A DNA stretch of 64,000 nt from Eurosta solidaginis (Eukaryota > Arthropoda > Insecta > Diptera > Tephritidae): contig NC_090319.1 in the NCBI RefSeq assembly GCF_040869045.1, positions 59,120,779 through 59,184,778 on the forward strand, read 5' to 3'. Positions 1-11,798 of the stretch are shown in pieces. Below the pieces are notes generated by a model. That model was not told the DNA's origin, made no database searches, and worked only from the letters and a program-made list of their open reading frames with translations. The translations under genes and the position numbers were made by a program. Each line of letters starts with the position of its first letter. The first letter of the stretch is position 1.

Positions 1-827
1 AATATTTTTGCATTTTCTATGTCAAAATTTAAAAATCAAAGTTTAGCAAGAATATGTCTTTATATAAGGAGACATTTTTCGGTGATTTTTGTCCATTTAT
101 ATAAAGGAAGTGCTTAAAATTTTTTTATTTTATTATTATTTTTATACTAATTTTCCAATAAACAGTTTTAAGTTGCTTTTAAGATATCAAGGGGTCTGTT
201 TTAGTCCAGACACTTGAAAAATATATTTTTTTTACTTCGAAAAAATAATAAAATTAAAACCAAAAAGTTTTGCCTTTAAACTTTTTTGGTCAATATTATA
301 AACCATTAGAAGCTAAATCCAATTTTTAGTATTTTTAGGTTTAAATTTTGTATCCGAAATTTGAAAAATATTATTTCCAATGAGTGATTTGAATTATTAA
401 TTGAGGATTCATTTTAAACTTTAGACCGATGGGTGGTCCATATTCTCGTTATTACCTAAACGCTTTAATATATGCATATGAATTTAAACCAAAAAGTTTT
501 CACTGCAGATTTTGTGGTTTAAAATATGGTCCTCTTTTGGTCTAAAATTTAAGCTGCAGTGTTTTAATTCTAGTTTTCGAAGGTTTCAAATATAAACTCA
601 AGTGTTTGTTTTAATATTTTTTGTTTCATATTTAAACAATTAAGATTTAAATCTAAGCCGAAATGTTTGAATGGAAATTTTTACCAAATTTAAAACAAAA
701 TACTTCAATTCAAAACCGTTCCTATGAGCTGGTTTCTTTGTAAACTTTGCAAAGTCTACATTTAAAACCAAAACAAGTTTGGTCATATATGTAGACCAAA
801 AGTTTAAAATTTAAACCAAAATTTTCA
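1..827. other. AT-rich noncoding flank
   Basis: Scattered TTTAAACCAAAA/TTTTGGTTTAAA words suggest an old low-order repeat. No exon or element boundary is seen. Confidence 0.4.
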
Positions 828-2762
828 ACCTTAGGTTAGGTTAGGTTGAACTAACCGGTCCATGAGGACCTCACATAGACTGATTGAGTCCGTAGTGTTA
901 CCAGAAGTTTGTTTTAACGACCAAACTGAAAAACCCTGTCAAAAACCAGGACCTATGTTATAAAATAACTCCGTCCTCTTGGCAAATACTAGAAGCTTCC
1001 TAGGACTTAAGCCACTTGCTGCTTCTAGATCTGACAGCTGTATCAGTCCTAATAGCTGGAGTCTTAGCCTGGCAAGTGCAGGGCACGAGCACAGAACGTG
1101 CTCGATTGTTTCCTCCTCCAACCCGCACTTCCTACATCTGCTATCACTGGCCAAGCCTAATTTAAAGGCATGTGACGCCAGAAGGCAGTGTCCAGTCAGT
1201 ATACCCATCATGAGTATACAGTCCTCTCTTTTTAATGATAGAAGCAACTTTGTAAATCTAAGGTTGTAAGACCTACACATAATCTTCGACACTTTACAGC
1301 CCGCGCTTGAACCCACACCTTTCCCGCTTGGTCGATCATGTGCACCCCTCGCCTTCGCTTAATCTCGCCCAGTCTGATTGGGACGTCTACGGAGCAAGCT
1401 TCAAGGGATGCGCCCTTTTTAGCTAGTTCGTCCGCTTTTTCATTCCCATCTATTCCATATGCCCTGGGATCCAATATAGATGTATGCTTCTCCCTGTCCC
1501 GATTCTCTCCAGAGACTGCTTACACTGTAACAGGTATTTAGATGCTTTGCTATGCGAGATTATTGCCTTAACTGCTGCTTGACTGTCAATATAAAAGTTA
1601 ACACGGTTGTAGCTTAGGCTATTCTATTCCAGGGTTTCTACTGCTTTGGTTACGGCTAATATTTCCACTTGAAAAACGCTACAGTAATCCGGCAGCCTGT
1701 AGGATATTCTTATTTCCGGATCAGCACAGTATACCGCAGGCCCTACTCCTTCCACTACTTTGGAACCATCTGTGTACACATGTATCGCCTCGTCCGCCAT
1801 TTGCGCACTTTGCACCAACCGTCCACCTCTATTGTGGCCTTAAGATCTCCCTCGAAGCGCAGATAGGGAATCAGGTAGTCTGTTCGTCTTGTGATTGATG
1901 ACGCTATACTACTATGGCCATATGGTCGGCGCTTAAGCTGCTCCGAGGCACTGAGCTTGGTTGCTGTTGTTAATGCTTTGTTCTTTGCTAACAGGTCTGC
2001 AGGTGGCATGTGCAGAATGGCATACAGTGCAGCTGTCGGGGTTGTTTTCAGGGCTCCCGTAATGCTAAGCATCGATAGTCTGCATACCCCCTCTAATTTT
2101 TTGAGGTATGTTGTTTTTTGTGTGGCTTTCCACTAAACAAGAACTCCATAGTATAGAATAGGGCTTACAATCGCTGTAAAAACCCAATGAGAAAGAGAGG
2201 GCGATAAGCCCCACGTACACCACAGCATTCTTTTACATGTATGAGTGCCGCTGAGGCCTTCTTGACCCTCTCCTCCACATTGAGCTTCCATGACAGCTCA
2301 CTGTCTAGGATGATTCCTAGATATTTTGTGCAAGGTTTCTCCTGTAAGGTCACCCCTCCTAACTTAGGCCTGGTCCAATTTGGGACCTTGTACCTCTTTG
2401 TAAACAAGACCATATCCGTCTTCTCGGCATTGACTATCAACCCGATATTAGATGCCCAGGTATGAATATCCCGAAGCGCCCGATCCATCAAAGAGCTAAT
2501 CGTTGGAAGGCACTTTCCACTTATGACAACTGCAACGTCCTCATCGAATCGCCTGAGCATTTGGTTGATGACCAGCGTCCACAGCAGAGGTGATAGCACC
2601 CCTCCCTGCGGCGTGCCCCTGTCCACTGATTTCGTGGCCTCGTACAATCCCCATTGTGATGCAATCTTTCTGCAATTTAACATGCAGCCGATCCATTTGA
2701 TTAAGGCAGGACTTTATGTACACATCTATCATCTACACCACGCGCCATTATTTGGCTTTCTT
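828..2762 (-). pseudogene. 5'-truncated I/LOA-type non-LTR retrotransposon pol (RT, RNase H, C-terminal zinc knuckle)
   Basis: From 2762 leftward the minus strand encodes the RT fingers/palm (GTPQGGVLSPLLW near 2610), a thumb (KYLGIILDSELSWK near 2300), an RNase H domain starting YTDGSK near 1780 and ending GNEKADELAKKG near 1430, then a CxxC...HxxxxC knuckle (CRKCGLEEETIEHVLCSC near 1110). The frame is broken at least four times. The catalytic YxDD box is missing: FDED runs straight into VAVVISGK, which looks like a small in-frame deletion. The 3' end is a short CCTAA-type tail at 828-848. An RNase H after the RT excludes the Jockey and R1 clades and points to I/LOA. The 5' half (endonuclease) is absent. 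Confidence 0.85.
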
Positions 2763-5289
2763 GCCGTGAGTTTACCGTTTTTTTTTTTTTTTTGATTATA
2801 TGGCAATAATTTTGGTTTGTAAATATTCATGGAATAGTTTGTTATTAAAAAGCGGGGGTGCCCTTTTGCTCAGTTTATGAAAACTTGTTTAAAATATTTT
2901 CAAAGCAATTTTTAATTCCAACAAATCGACCATCGCAGGACTGAGGGTTTAAATCTCACTTTCGGTGGAAAAGGCTTTGAAGAGATTAACAAGGTATAGT
3001 CGAAACAGCTATCAAGTTATAGTCAAAGCAGCTATCGCCTTGTCCATCATGATGTTGCGTTAAATCCATTTTCCCCAAAAGATTTAATACATTATTCTTG
3101 AATTGGTTTGAGGATATTTTTCATACAAACTTAGTATCAATCTAGGTTAGTTACGGATGGCTTTAAAACTCATGTTCAGACTAAATTTGGTTCTTTTTCA
3201 GACTCTTTAGCCAAAATTTTTAATATTTTCGGTATCACTTCAGAGGTATGTATGTTTTGAATGATCTGAGGGTCAACTAACAAAAATTTTTGCGATTTCC
3301 TCGTATTAATTTTGCGATAATTGGAGCACAGCTTCTAAACAACTTAGGGATTATTTTGCCTTGGTTTCGAGACTATTTCTGCATAACTTCAGAACTATGA
3401 TGGAGATGGTTTCAGAATCTACTTAGTATAACTTAAAGAATTCCACGGCCTTATCTTGGGACAAATTAAGAGTTGCTTTGGGATAGTTTTCAATTTACGT
3501 ATGTCGTAGTTATCTTTGGAACCACATGTGTTTTAATTTTAAATTATTTGTTGTACAATTTCAGCATATCTTCAGGCTTTTCCAAGGGTTACTATTTCCA
3601 GAACACATAAAGGATTTCAGATTTGTGTTGAAATTGTTTGAGAAAACTTTTCGTCATTATTTCAAGATAATTAAACAAAAATTTTTGGGAAATTTTCGAG
3701 AGCTTTTCAATTTTATTCTAAAGCAATTACATGTGAGCAGGCGTATTGTTAGTTAGTTAGAGCAGCTGTTTTAAAGATATGCGTTTTGAGGCAACTCTTG
3801 CTCCATCTCTTCGCTATCACTACCCTCCGGAGAATTGTGCTAGTTTCGAACTAGCGCAAAACTATCTCATGAATAGACGGCACAAGTTCTAATTTTGCCT
3901 CTCGCAGTGCTTTCAACTTACATTTTTAACATTGTTATGTTTTACGAAATGCCAATGATCCCCTTTGGAAAGTAGATAATTTTGAAATAGTCGCTGCCTT
4001 TGAGTAATCAATTGGAGTTCATATAGATCAGATTTAAGCCTTGTTGGTAGAAGTGTGGTTACTAACTGTTCCGTTCTGCATCTGAGGAGGAGGTCATTAA
4101 ACTTGTAGTGCGAAACTGGTGCTCTGTGTGACTATCCCCAATTTTCGCTGCGGGATTCTATCCTATCCCCGTCTACTCTATATGCCATATCTCCTTCTTA
4201 TTCCTTTCTTAATCTTAGGTATTCGCTTTAGCTTCAGAAAATGCTCTTTCTTCCTATCTTTCCCAGTCACACTCACATTCTCAAACTAATTCGGAATTTC
4301 ACTCCCACACCCAGCCCAACTCCCACTCAAGTTCCCACTAGCATTCTCATTCTCACTCCCACTCCACTGAAATTTGAGTTGCCTGGGGCCTACCCACTTT
4401 TCAAAAAAGGTTTATAGCCAGAAAAATACTGACTAATCACGAGAATTTACTGTGAAAACTTCGTCAAGATTGGCCGAGAATTTTGGACACCCATTGGACC
4501 CACATACACGTGCATCTTTTCTTCAAATATTTCCAATTTTCTCAATTCATGCAACGATTTTTCACGATGTAAAATCAAAATACATAAGAAATTACCTTTT
4601 TTGGTAAATTTATATAATTTTTTATATGAATAATATTGCGCAATATTTTCATATCTAGCATACGATATCTACTTATACATACATTTATTATGAAGGCTTG
4701 TCAATTGATTGATTGTGTGGCTAATAAAATTGTTTAGTACACTATTATTTAATAGAATTGTGCTATCAATAACAATATCGCTGAACATTTGCACTTCTGT
4801 CTAAATATAAATAGCATTAAAAAAACAACAAGAATTGAGACAAAAGTCATGCCACCGCAAACAAATAAAACGAAATTGAATCAATAGCATACAATCAATT
4901 ATTGCGCATACAACGCAATACAGCGGCACCAATTTCATATAATTTAAATTTTTTTTCGCTATGCTTTATTTTGTTGTTGTAATTGTAATGTTCCCCAAAA
5001 TTGTTTTCTTTACTTTATGTTATTGTTTCAAAGTCATGTCGAACATTTATGTCAACTCGTATCTTTGTGTGTTTTTTTGTTTTTTTTTTTGTTTTTTTGT
5101 TATAACATAAACAAGCTTGTTATATGTACATACTTAGGTACGATTGCTTAATTTTTGTTCTGATTGATCTTTTGTCGATCGCGCCAGCATGCTCGTCAAT
5201 TGGTTTTGTGACCTTGCATATAACATAACATGTTTTGATGACAATAAAAATATTGGTTGGGTAACATCAGCGATATCATATCTAATAAA
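2763..5289. other. Noncoding interval, no gene seen
   Basis: It holds a poly-T run at 2780-2793, a satellite-like stretch around 3170-3490 and a CTCCCA-rich pyrimidine tract at 4260-4375. The rest is unannotated AT-rich sequence. Confidence 0.4.
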
Positions 5290-7460
5290 ACTTTTGGTTC
5301 CATGCCCTCAAACATTTACGGGGCACTCTTAATTTGGGAATCCGATAAGAGATCGAAATTTGTGAACATTTTGCGACTCAGATGCATGATCTATGAAGGA
5401 GTCTTTTATGACTCTGATATGAAGAAAATTATGAGCCGCATGCCGAAAGCTTATATTTAGCAAAGCAACTTTGAAACAAATATTGAAATATATTACTGTG
5501 CAAATTTTTTCATTTGAAGAAAAATTAAAATACATAGAGAATTACTTATAGCCCCTCAAACATTTTTGGAGCCCTCATAATTTAAGAATCCAAAATATGT
5601 GAAAATTTTGAGCCTCAGAAATATGATTGATGATTAGGATTCCTTTATGACTCCGATATGATGCAAATTATGGGCCATATCCCAAAAGTATTCTTTTAAC
5701 AAAGCAACTTCGGAACTAAAATTAAAATTTTATTAAAAAAAAAAATTGTTTGAATAAAATCATAGTTTATAATGTGTCTTGCTGTTCCCCATTTATATTA
5801 GCATGGACGCGTCTCTCTTATCATCTCCGTAATGATCAGCATTTTAACATTGTAAGTATTTCGTGCATTGTAGTCACAAAACTGCATCCGCGGTATGCTC
5901 TGTTGGGTATATTTAAATAAAGCTGACGTCGGTATGCCCTTCTTTTATGAGTTTCCTTGGAAGTTCCTGTTTCCTAACCGATATTGAGGATATGCTTCCC
6001 CATTTTTAATGTCATGCGTCCAAAATCCGCCCTGATCTGGCCAGTCCTAATCCCTAATATAAAGCATATAATTGACTCCGAAAAGAGTCATATATGAAGC
6101 AAATTATGAGCTGTTAATGAGCGTAAAGGAAGCTTGATTGGACTCCTATTTAGACTCACATAATGTATGAAAAAAGGCTCATATCACATCATGATCTCAC
6201 ACTGAGTATAAACAACCCTTTCGGGCTCTTTTTTAACTTGGAATGTTTGCTGGGAGCGCCCCTACACGCATTCGGAGTCATATAAGAGATAGAAAGAAGT
6301 CCTAAATTGGAACGTTTACGCTCTTTATGAGCTCATTTAGGACTGGGAAATGAACGTATTTCCCTTCTTAAGATGGTCGTCCGATATGATCCAAATTTCC
6401 TATGTATATCAGTTGAGTCGAAATATGAGTCATATTTGACACCTATTGGTATCTTAAATAGCTCATTTCCATTGGACTGCAAAAAGACTGTTTTATGACC
6501 ATTTATGAGCCCTATACATACATATACATACTCTCGTTTTGGTTAATAAATTACAAATTTTCGGAATTGCAATTTTTTCATTGGGATTTTGAAAGGAAAC
6601 CAGAATACAAGTCCTCGTCTTCAGATGACGAAAATACTACGTAACATTTCGTTATGGATGGGGCGTACCGATGAAGCAATTCCGCGATCACAGCAAATCA
6701 GAAAATGAGTGAAAAACTTACTTTGTTAAGATGCCGATGGTTTGAAATACATATGTACATAGATATCAATGTTATACAAATTATGTTGTTTAATTTTTGT
6801 TTGAATGAAAAAAAAATTTTAAAGAAAAAATATGTAAATTTCTCCCTAAGTTACTTTGTTAAATCACCACTCCTCGAATACGGATCATAATTTTCATCAT
6901 TTAGGAATCATTTGGACATTTTCGAAGCACTCATAATTATGAGTCAGATAGGAGTCCAATATGTAAGAGAAGTATGGGTTTCAGAAATATATGCCAAGAG
7001 TGTAAAATTGAAAAATCAGCATCGGAGCAAAATTTCACATTTTTTCTTTGAAATTTTGTTATTTCAAATGAAAATTTAATTTAATTTATAGTTCTCCTGC
7101 AGCCGTATACAAGTGACAGTTTTTCACTTTATTTTTTGTTGGATTGCGACCATGTACCGGAACCCCTTTGGCATGTGAGGAGTTATCTGGTATGTCACCT
7201 CCTATACCTCCTAGCTGATAATGAAAACTCTGATATAAGGGATTCTCCCCTTACTATTTTTGATTCGGATCTGCATCCAAAATCCGCCCTAAACGGGCAA
7301 GCCCTAATCCCTAATTTATAGCACATAAATGACACCGAAAGGGGTCATATTAGAGGCAAATTCTGAGCTTATTGTGAGCGTATTAGGAGTCTTAGGGGAC
7401 TCCATTTAAACTCATATAATGTATGAAATCAGGCTCATATCGGACGACCATGAAGGAACC
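5290..7460. repeat. Degenerate repeat region with GACTC/GAGTC-ATAT words
   Basis: Two blocks of about 200 bp (5290-5470 and 5545-5720) align (CCCTCAAACATTT, ATGACTCYGATATGA, AACAAAGCAACTT). A second pair (6020-6180 and 7265-7440) shares AAAATCCGCCCT, CCTAATCCCTAAT and CTCATATAATGTATGAAA. These are diverged copies of a noncoding repeat, and short ORFs across them are accidental. Confidence 0.6.
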
Positions 7461-7597
7461 AAGAAGGGAAATACATTCATTTTCAGTGTCAATCATATTT
7501 TTGCTGTCGCTACTTTTTATTGGCCTTTATCTAATATTTTATTCTGTTCGAGAAAAACGACAAATTATGTATATCGTCTAAAAAATTAATTACTCAC

Positions 7598-7751
7598 CAG
7601 CACACTGTTGTTGTCATAATCCTCGGATTGGCTGCTTTTACCGCTGGCACTACTAGTGCCAATGCCAAGATCGCTTAAATCATTCGATTCGTCTTCGTTG
7701 TAAACGGCTAAGGTGGCTAATTTGGCACGACCGCGACCACCACGTTCGCCT
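7598..7751 (-). CDS. Internal exon of the LMO7/LIMCH1-like gene (Arg-Gly then acidic/Ser-rich)
   Basis: This 154-bp exon has acceptor TTCCCAG above 7751 and donor GTGAGT below 7598. One base completes the AGA Arg codon split across the intron, followed by 51 codons: GERGGRGRAKLATLAVYNED, then a Ser/Asp-rich tail with a SQSED segment. It ends in phase 0 with no stop, so the gene continues beyond it. I found no further exon to the left, which is mostly degenerate repeats. A 399-bp intron separates it from the previous exon and carries a small inverted-repeat element (7881-8056). The phase 2 match with the upstream exon is strong evidence that both are real. Confidence 0.85.
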
Positions 7752-7880
7752 CTGGGAATGTGTAAAGAAATAAAATAATAAAAAAACGATTACTATAAGG
7801 AAAATTTTTTGTTAAAATAGTGGTGGGTAATTTCGAATTTGATCTTCACGTATGAATATAGTACTTTTCACTAGCACCAA

Positions 7881-8056
7881 GGCCCGGCCTTTCAGTGCAA
7901 GTTTAAACTCCGGTTAAAATTTACTACAGTTTAGTCATGACACTTCGGCCGCTTAACCTAAGATTAGCAGTAAAATTTTATGCTATCGAACAAAGTGGCA
8001 ATGTTATACTCTATTTTACTTAACTGGATTTAAACTTTCATTGAAAAACTGCGCCC
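7881..8056. mobile_element. Small inverted-repeat element (MITE) inside a host intron
   Basis: The left end (GGCCCGGCCTTTCAGTGCAA) and the reverse complement of the right end (GGGCGCAGTTTTTCAATGAA) align over about 36 bp, continuing into AAGTTTAAAYYCMGTTAA. The element is about 176 bp with no coding capacity, and it sits in the 399-bp intron between two exons. A target duplication is not clear, so the superfamily is open. Confidence 0.55.
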
Positions 8057-8150
8057 TAATGCAATAAACGAAGTGACATTCGATACTCAAACCATCAAAA
8101 CTAATACTACCTCTCATACTTTTTTTGATTAGTTTGCAATCTATGCTTAC

Positions 8151-8293
8151 CTCTCTTCAATCATTTCAGAAAACGTTTTCGATTTTCTTCGTGTTCGATC
8201 GTGTTCTTCTAACTCAAGTTTTTTCACTTCAACAACTCGATCGATAATATGTTCGACACGTTTTCTACGCGACGATTTCCAATTATCCAAATT
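8151..8293 (-). CDS. Internal exon encoding the conserved basic helix of the LMO7/LIMCH1-like gene
   Basis: This 143-bp exon (47 codons plus two bases) has acceptor TTTACAG above 8293 and donor GTAAGC below 8151. It encodes NLDNWKSSRRKR, then a helix rich in V/E/K, and ends KSKTFSEMIEER. Joined to the preceding EDWQN, it matches the spaced pattern of vertebrate LMO7 (W-Q-x2-L-x2-WK-x-RR, then SKTF-x-EM). That family comprises actin- and junction-associated scaffold proteins; the Drosophila member is smallish. The family assignment comes from recalled motif spacing, not a database search. The next exon supplies the single base that completes the last Arg codon. Confidence 0.85.
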
Positions 8294-8502
8294 CTGTAAA
8301 TGAAAGACAAAATGATGTAAAAAATGATGTAAAGAGAGAGACAAAATTAACAAGTTTCAAAATCGCTAATGCAAAACAGTTTTCAACATCCTAAGGGAAA
8401 AGTTATTAAGAACATTCTAGTGAACTGATTCGTTTGGTTTTGTAGATTTTCCGACAGCGTGGATAATTGATGTATATTGTACATGTACAGTTTCCGTTAA
8501 AA

Positions 8503-8843
8503 CAAAAAAAAAAATAAATGTAAGGCGCGATAACCTCCGAAGAGATCTAAGGCCGAGCTTCTCTTCCAATTTGCGTCGTGCTCCTCTTGCTTTTCCCTAC
8601 AAATTGGCCGGACGGGACCTACATGTTTTATGCCGACTCCGAACGGCATCTGCAAGGCAGATGAGTTTTCACTGAGAGCTTTTCATGGCAGACACTGCCG
8701 AGGGGCGACCCCGCTTAGAAAAATTTTCTTCAAATTGAAAAACCTTATTTCTAAAATTTTGATGTTGCTTTGCCCGAGGTGTGAACCCAGGGCATACGGT
8801 GTGGTAGGCGGAGCAAGCTACCATCACATCACGGTGGCCGCCA
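8503..8843 (-). mobile_element. tRNA-derived SINE, copy 1
   Basis: Read on the minus strand, it starts with a tRNA-like head (GGCGGCCACCGTGATGTGAT, box A-like TGATGGTAGC; box B-like GGTTCACACC at about 8785-8794), followed by a tRNA-unrelated body and an AT-rich tail ending CTTACATTTATTTT. Compared with the copy at 56654, a stretch of about 25 bp (AATACACTCGGAGCGCTTGC) is missing from the body. The 5' end abuts the hammerhead-like inverted repeat at 8858-8945. Confidence 0.8.
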
Positions 8844-8857
8844 TCAAATATGGTTTG

Positions 8858-8947
8858 AAGACAAACCGGTTTCGGCATTGCGCCATCATCAGTAAGAGAA
8901 CGAAAAATGAAACTGATGATGCCGCAACGCCGAAACTCTTTTGTATC
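8858..8947. ncRNA. Inverted pair of hammerhead-ribozyme-like cores (Penelope-type)
   Basis: On the minus strand, CTGATGA (8892-8886) is followed by a short hairpin GGCGCAATGCC, then GAAA (8873-8870), C, a six-base loop, and GTC (8862-8860). On the plus strand, CTGATGA (8913-8919) is followed by TGCCGCAACGCC, GAAA (8932-8935), C, a six-base loop, and GTA. CUGANGA-stem II-GAAA-short stem III-NUH is the hammerhead core order. Short stem III versions are known in Penelope-like retroelements. Stem I pairing is weak on both strands, so the motif is probably decayed. The two cores form arms of about 34 bp around a spacer of about 20 bp. Confidence 0.5.
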
Positions 8948-9312
8948 CAAGCCAAATTTGACCAGGGATGACGGAAAATCGTTCCAATACACACCATTCT
9001 AGATAATCTTGGAATTTTTTGGAAGACAATTTAGATGATTCAAATGCAAATGAGACAAGTTGTAAGAATAATTTCCGGTGGAGAACGAAGCGGACATTTG
9101 AGAAGTATTGTCGAAACTGAAATTTTGCGATTCCTGGTAAGTTAGATTCCTAGAACTTGGCGACAATTTTGAAGTCAGGAAGAAATTACAGGCCTGACAA
9201 ATAATGTCCCCAGAACACCACCTACACAATGAGGCGAGAGTACTCCCCATTAGGAAGATAAATAAAATGCCGAACAAACATTTTCTGTTGAATACCCAGA
9301 AACCGGCCAGCA
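8948..9312. other. Unassigned interval between the hammerhead pair and the I-type element
   Basis: No recognisable RT or other coding sequence was found. It may be part of a Penelope-like relic or of host intron. Confidence 0.3.
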
Positions 9313-10851
9313 ACTAACCCTGTCATCGAGTACCAAGTATCTGGGACTAACAATTGACTGCAAGTTGAATTGGAAAGTATGCATCAAAGAGCGGGTACGG
9401 AAGGCCTGCATTGCCTTCTATGCCTGGAAATCAATGTTTGGTAAGAAATGGGAACTCAAGCCAAGCATGGTACTTTGAACGTACGAGGCGGTGCTGCGAC
9501 CGGTGCTTACCTATGGTTCCATAGTCTGGTGGGAAGCTCTAAGTAAGAGCTACAATCTCAGCAGCCTGCAAAAAGTCCAGCGGACTGCGTGCGTTGGTGC
9601 CATATGGGCTGGACGCACTTGCCCCACAGCTGCTTTAGACCCCATTTAGCACCTGCTTCCGATCGACTTGCATATACTTTGTACATCGTCACAAACCGCA
9701 CTGAGACTCAGCGAGTCTGGGTGTTGAAGAATACTCAGCAAGGGCATAGTAGTACCCTAAAGAAACTTCCGGATGGTACATGTTGCACCGAGACAGACTA
9801 CTACCCTCGCAAACAGAAGTTTGAGTACGGTTGTAATACCGCCATTCCAAGCAGGAACGAGTGGAAGAGAAACCCGGGCATAAGGGTCGACGACATCCAA
9901 ATATACACTGACGGCTCCAAGATGGAATCGGGAGTGGGGGCCGGAGTCTTCTCTAAGTCCCTAGATTTGTCTGCATCATTCAGACTTCCATCGCACTGCA
10001 GCGTGTTTCAAAAATCCTCGAGATTTGGCAAGCCTGCAAATCAATGGAGGGCTTGAATGTAGCTGGTAAAGTTTGCATCCTTTCGGATAGCCAAGCAGCG
10101 ATTAAAGCGCTTTCCTCGCCACACATTAACTCAAAATTAGTGTGGGCTTGTAAGCGACTCATGTCCCAGTTATCCACCAATCTAGAACTACGCGTTATCT
10201 GGCTCCCGGGTCATAGGGGGATAGAGGGTAACGAGAAAGCCGACGAGCTAGCACACAGGGGCTCATCGGAGATGCACGAGGAAATAACCAGTGTCGAAGT
10301 AGGCATACCCTTAGCAGTAGCCAAGGGGAATATCCAAAGCTTCTACTTGAAGAAAGCACAAACAAAGTGGAATAACATCACCACCTGTGCATTATCAAAA
10401 TCCATTTGGCCAAACTATGATGGAAAGAGGACGAGAAGTCTTCTGAACAAATCCAGGGCTAACACACGCAAACTGATAGCAGCCTGCGTCGGTCATTGGG
10501 CAGTAGGTACGCATGCGCAAAAGATGGGCATTCCGTATAACGACTACTGCAGAAGCTGCAAAGATCCAAATATCAGGGAGACAGTAGAACACTTTATGTG
10601 TAAATGCCCGGCTCTAGCTAGAGCCCGGCTAAGGTTCCTTGGAACCCGGTTTCTAGAAGACCTCAGAGGGTTATCTGTGATAGCAATCCCGAATATTCTG
10701 AATTTTATCAACAACTCTGGCTGGTTGTAATACATTGACCGTAACATTCCGTAGGTTTTTAGACGAGTTACATGGCATCAAAGCGGCTTTAAATAGCTAC
10801 TTGGGCGACCAGGGTTGCAGCCATTTCACCTACCTACCTACCCAGAAACCT
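9313..10851 (+). pseudogene. 5'-truncated I-type non-LTR retrotransposon pol (RT thumb, RNase H, zinc knuckle)
   Basis: It begins inside the RT thumb (KYLGLTIDCKLNWK near 9340) and runs through a connection region. RNase H starts YTDGSKMESG near 9905, has ILSDSQAAIKAL near 10080 and WLPGHRGIEGNEKADELA near 10200, and is followed by a knuckle CRSCKDPNIRETVEHFMCKC near 10550, ending at NNSGWL and a stop at 10728-10730. A frameshift with a deletion at about 10010-10056 removes the region around the second RNase H catalytic Glu. The 3' UTR ends in a CTAC/CCTA simple repeat at 10837-10851. The body differs from the copy at 828-2762, so this is a second family. Confidence 0.85.
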
Positions 10852-11121
10852 GGACATCCGAATAGACATCTGATTGATGAGGCCACACCTCCCAGGGGCT
10901 TAAGGGGTCATCTCCGTAAGCATTATGATGAAATACGGCACCAGGAACACAGCCGTATGAAGCAAACAACAAAGCAGGTCCTCAGTGATATTCACAAACA
11001 GGCGTCGGACCTCTATGCGAGGAATTACCGGGCGAATCCAGTTATTAAAGAAAAATACCCAGAACTCGCAGAAGAGGAACGCACTCTCCCTAGGGAAACG
11101 CGCGTCACTCTAGCTCAACTA
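10843..11121 (+). pseudogene. Jockey-clade non-LTR pol fragment (linker before the C-terminal knuckle)
   Basis: Directly after the CTAC tail of the preceding element, an open frame encodes GLRGHLRKHYDEIRH ... LPRETRVTLAQL. In Jockey-type elements LPR-x-TR-x-TLAQL precedes the Cys-rich C-terminus; here the sequence diverges straight after LAQL, so both RT and knuckle are gone. The frame happens to be open back into the 3' UTR of the neighbouring I-type element, giving a 172-codon ORF that is a chimera of unrelated fragments, not a gene. Confidence 0.7.
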
Positions 11122-11192
11122 GCTCAACCTGCTACGACCTATACTGTAATTCTCGCTGTCTTTAATATAAATATAGTAATAATTAATGATAT

Positions 11193-11794
11193 TGTAACGA
11201 ATTTACTTGCAAATCCTCTCATTTGCAATCCTCTGCTAAGTTCGAATCACTAAACTGTTGAATAAATAACTCCAATTTGTAATAATGCAAAACGGCCTTT
11301 ATTAGACTACTTTGAATAACACTTATACTTCACAACTGTTATCGTGTTTAAATCAAACTCTACTATTCAAAATAATACTGCTCTTGCTCGCTAGATAGCG
11401 TCTTAGTCGAAACTGCTTGACAACTCAAATCAAACTGAATTCCAGCGCCTCTACATCTACGGCCTTTTATACTCTCTGATATCAAAGTTCGCATCTTCTA
11501 GGCGCTTCCAGAATCTACTAGTCCATCAGCGCTCAAACTTCTCAGCTGTAGCTACAATTGCACAATTTTACAGTTCTTCTCATTGCATACTTATAGGAGT
11601 ATCTCAGATATATGCTTGTGTTTGTGCATTGACTCTCCGCTGCTCGTATACGTACATGGTACATATATGTAGACGCAGTTATTGTTTCGTTTATGTAGAT
11701 ACATAATGATTGAATTATTGATGTGCATTCACGTCACTGCTTAGCATCGGCTTAGAGACGATAGCATCGCTCAGTGCTGCTAAAATTCGTTACA
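11193..11794 (-). mobile_element. Gypsy-like solo LTR with ATAT target duplication
   Basis: The 602-bp segment starts TGTAACGAATTT and ends AAATTCGTTACA, flanked on both sides by ATAT (11189-11192 and 11795-11798). On the minus strand it has a TATA-like GAGTATAAAAGG, then a downstream AATAAAGGCC polyadenylation-type motif, so the LTR reads leftward. It shares GTTTGATTTAAACACG and CAAAGTAGTCTAATAAA with the LTRs at 32192 and 62662, so the three belong to one lineage. The 4-bp duplication fits the gypsy group. No internal region remains, consistent with LTR-LTR recombination. Confidence 0.85.
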
Positions 11795-11798
11795 ATAT

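Noticed and set aside
828..850. TTAGG-like repeats resembling arthropod telomere sequence
   Set aside because: GGTTAGGTTAGG here, and its complement at 61526-61540, are the short 3' tails of I/LOA-type elements, directly followed by their conserved 3' UTR. Flies also lack TTAGG telomeres.
8630..8971. 113-codon plus-strand frame and its minus-strand partner
   Set aside because: Both run across a SINE and the hammerhead-like inverted repeat, with no domain.
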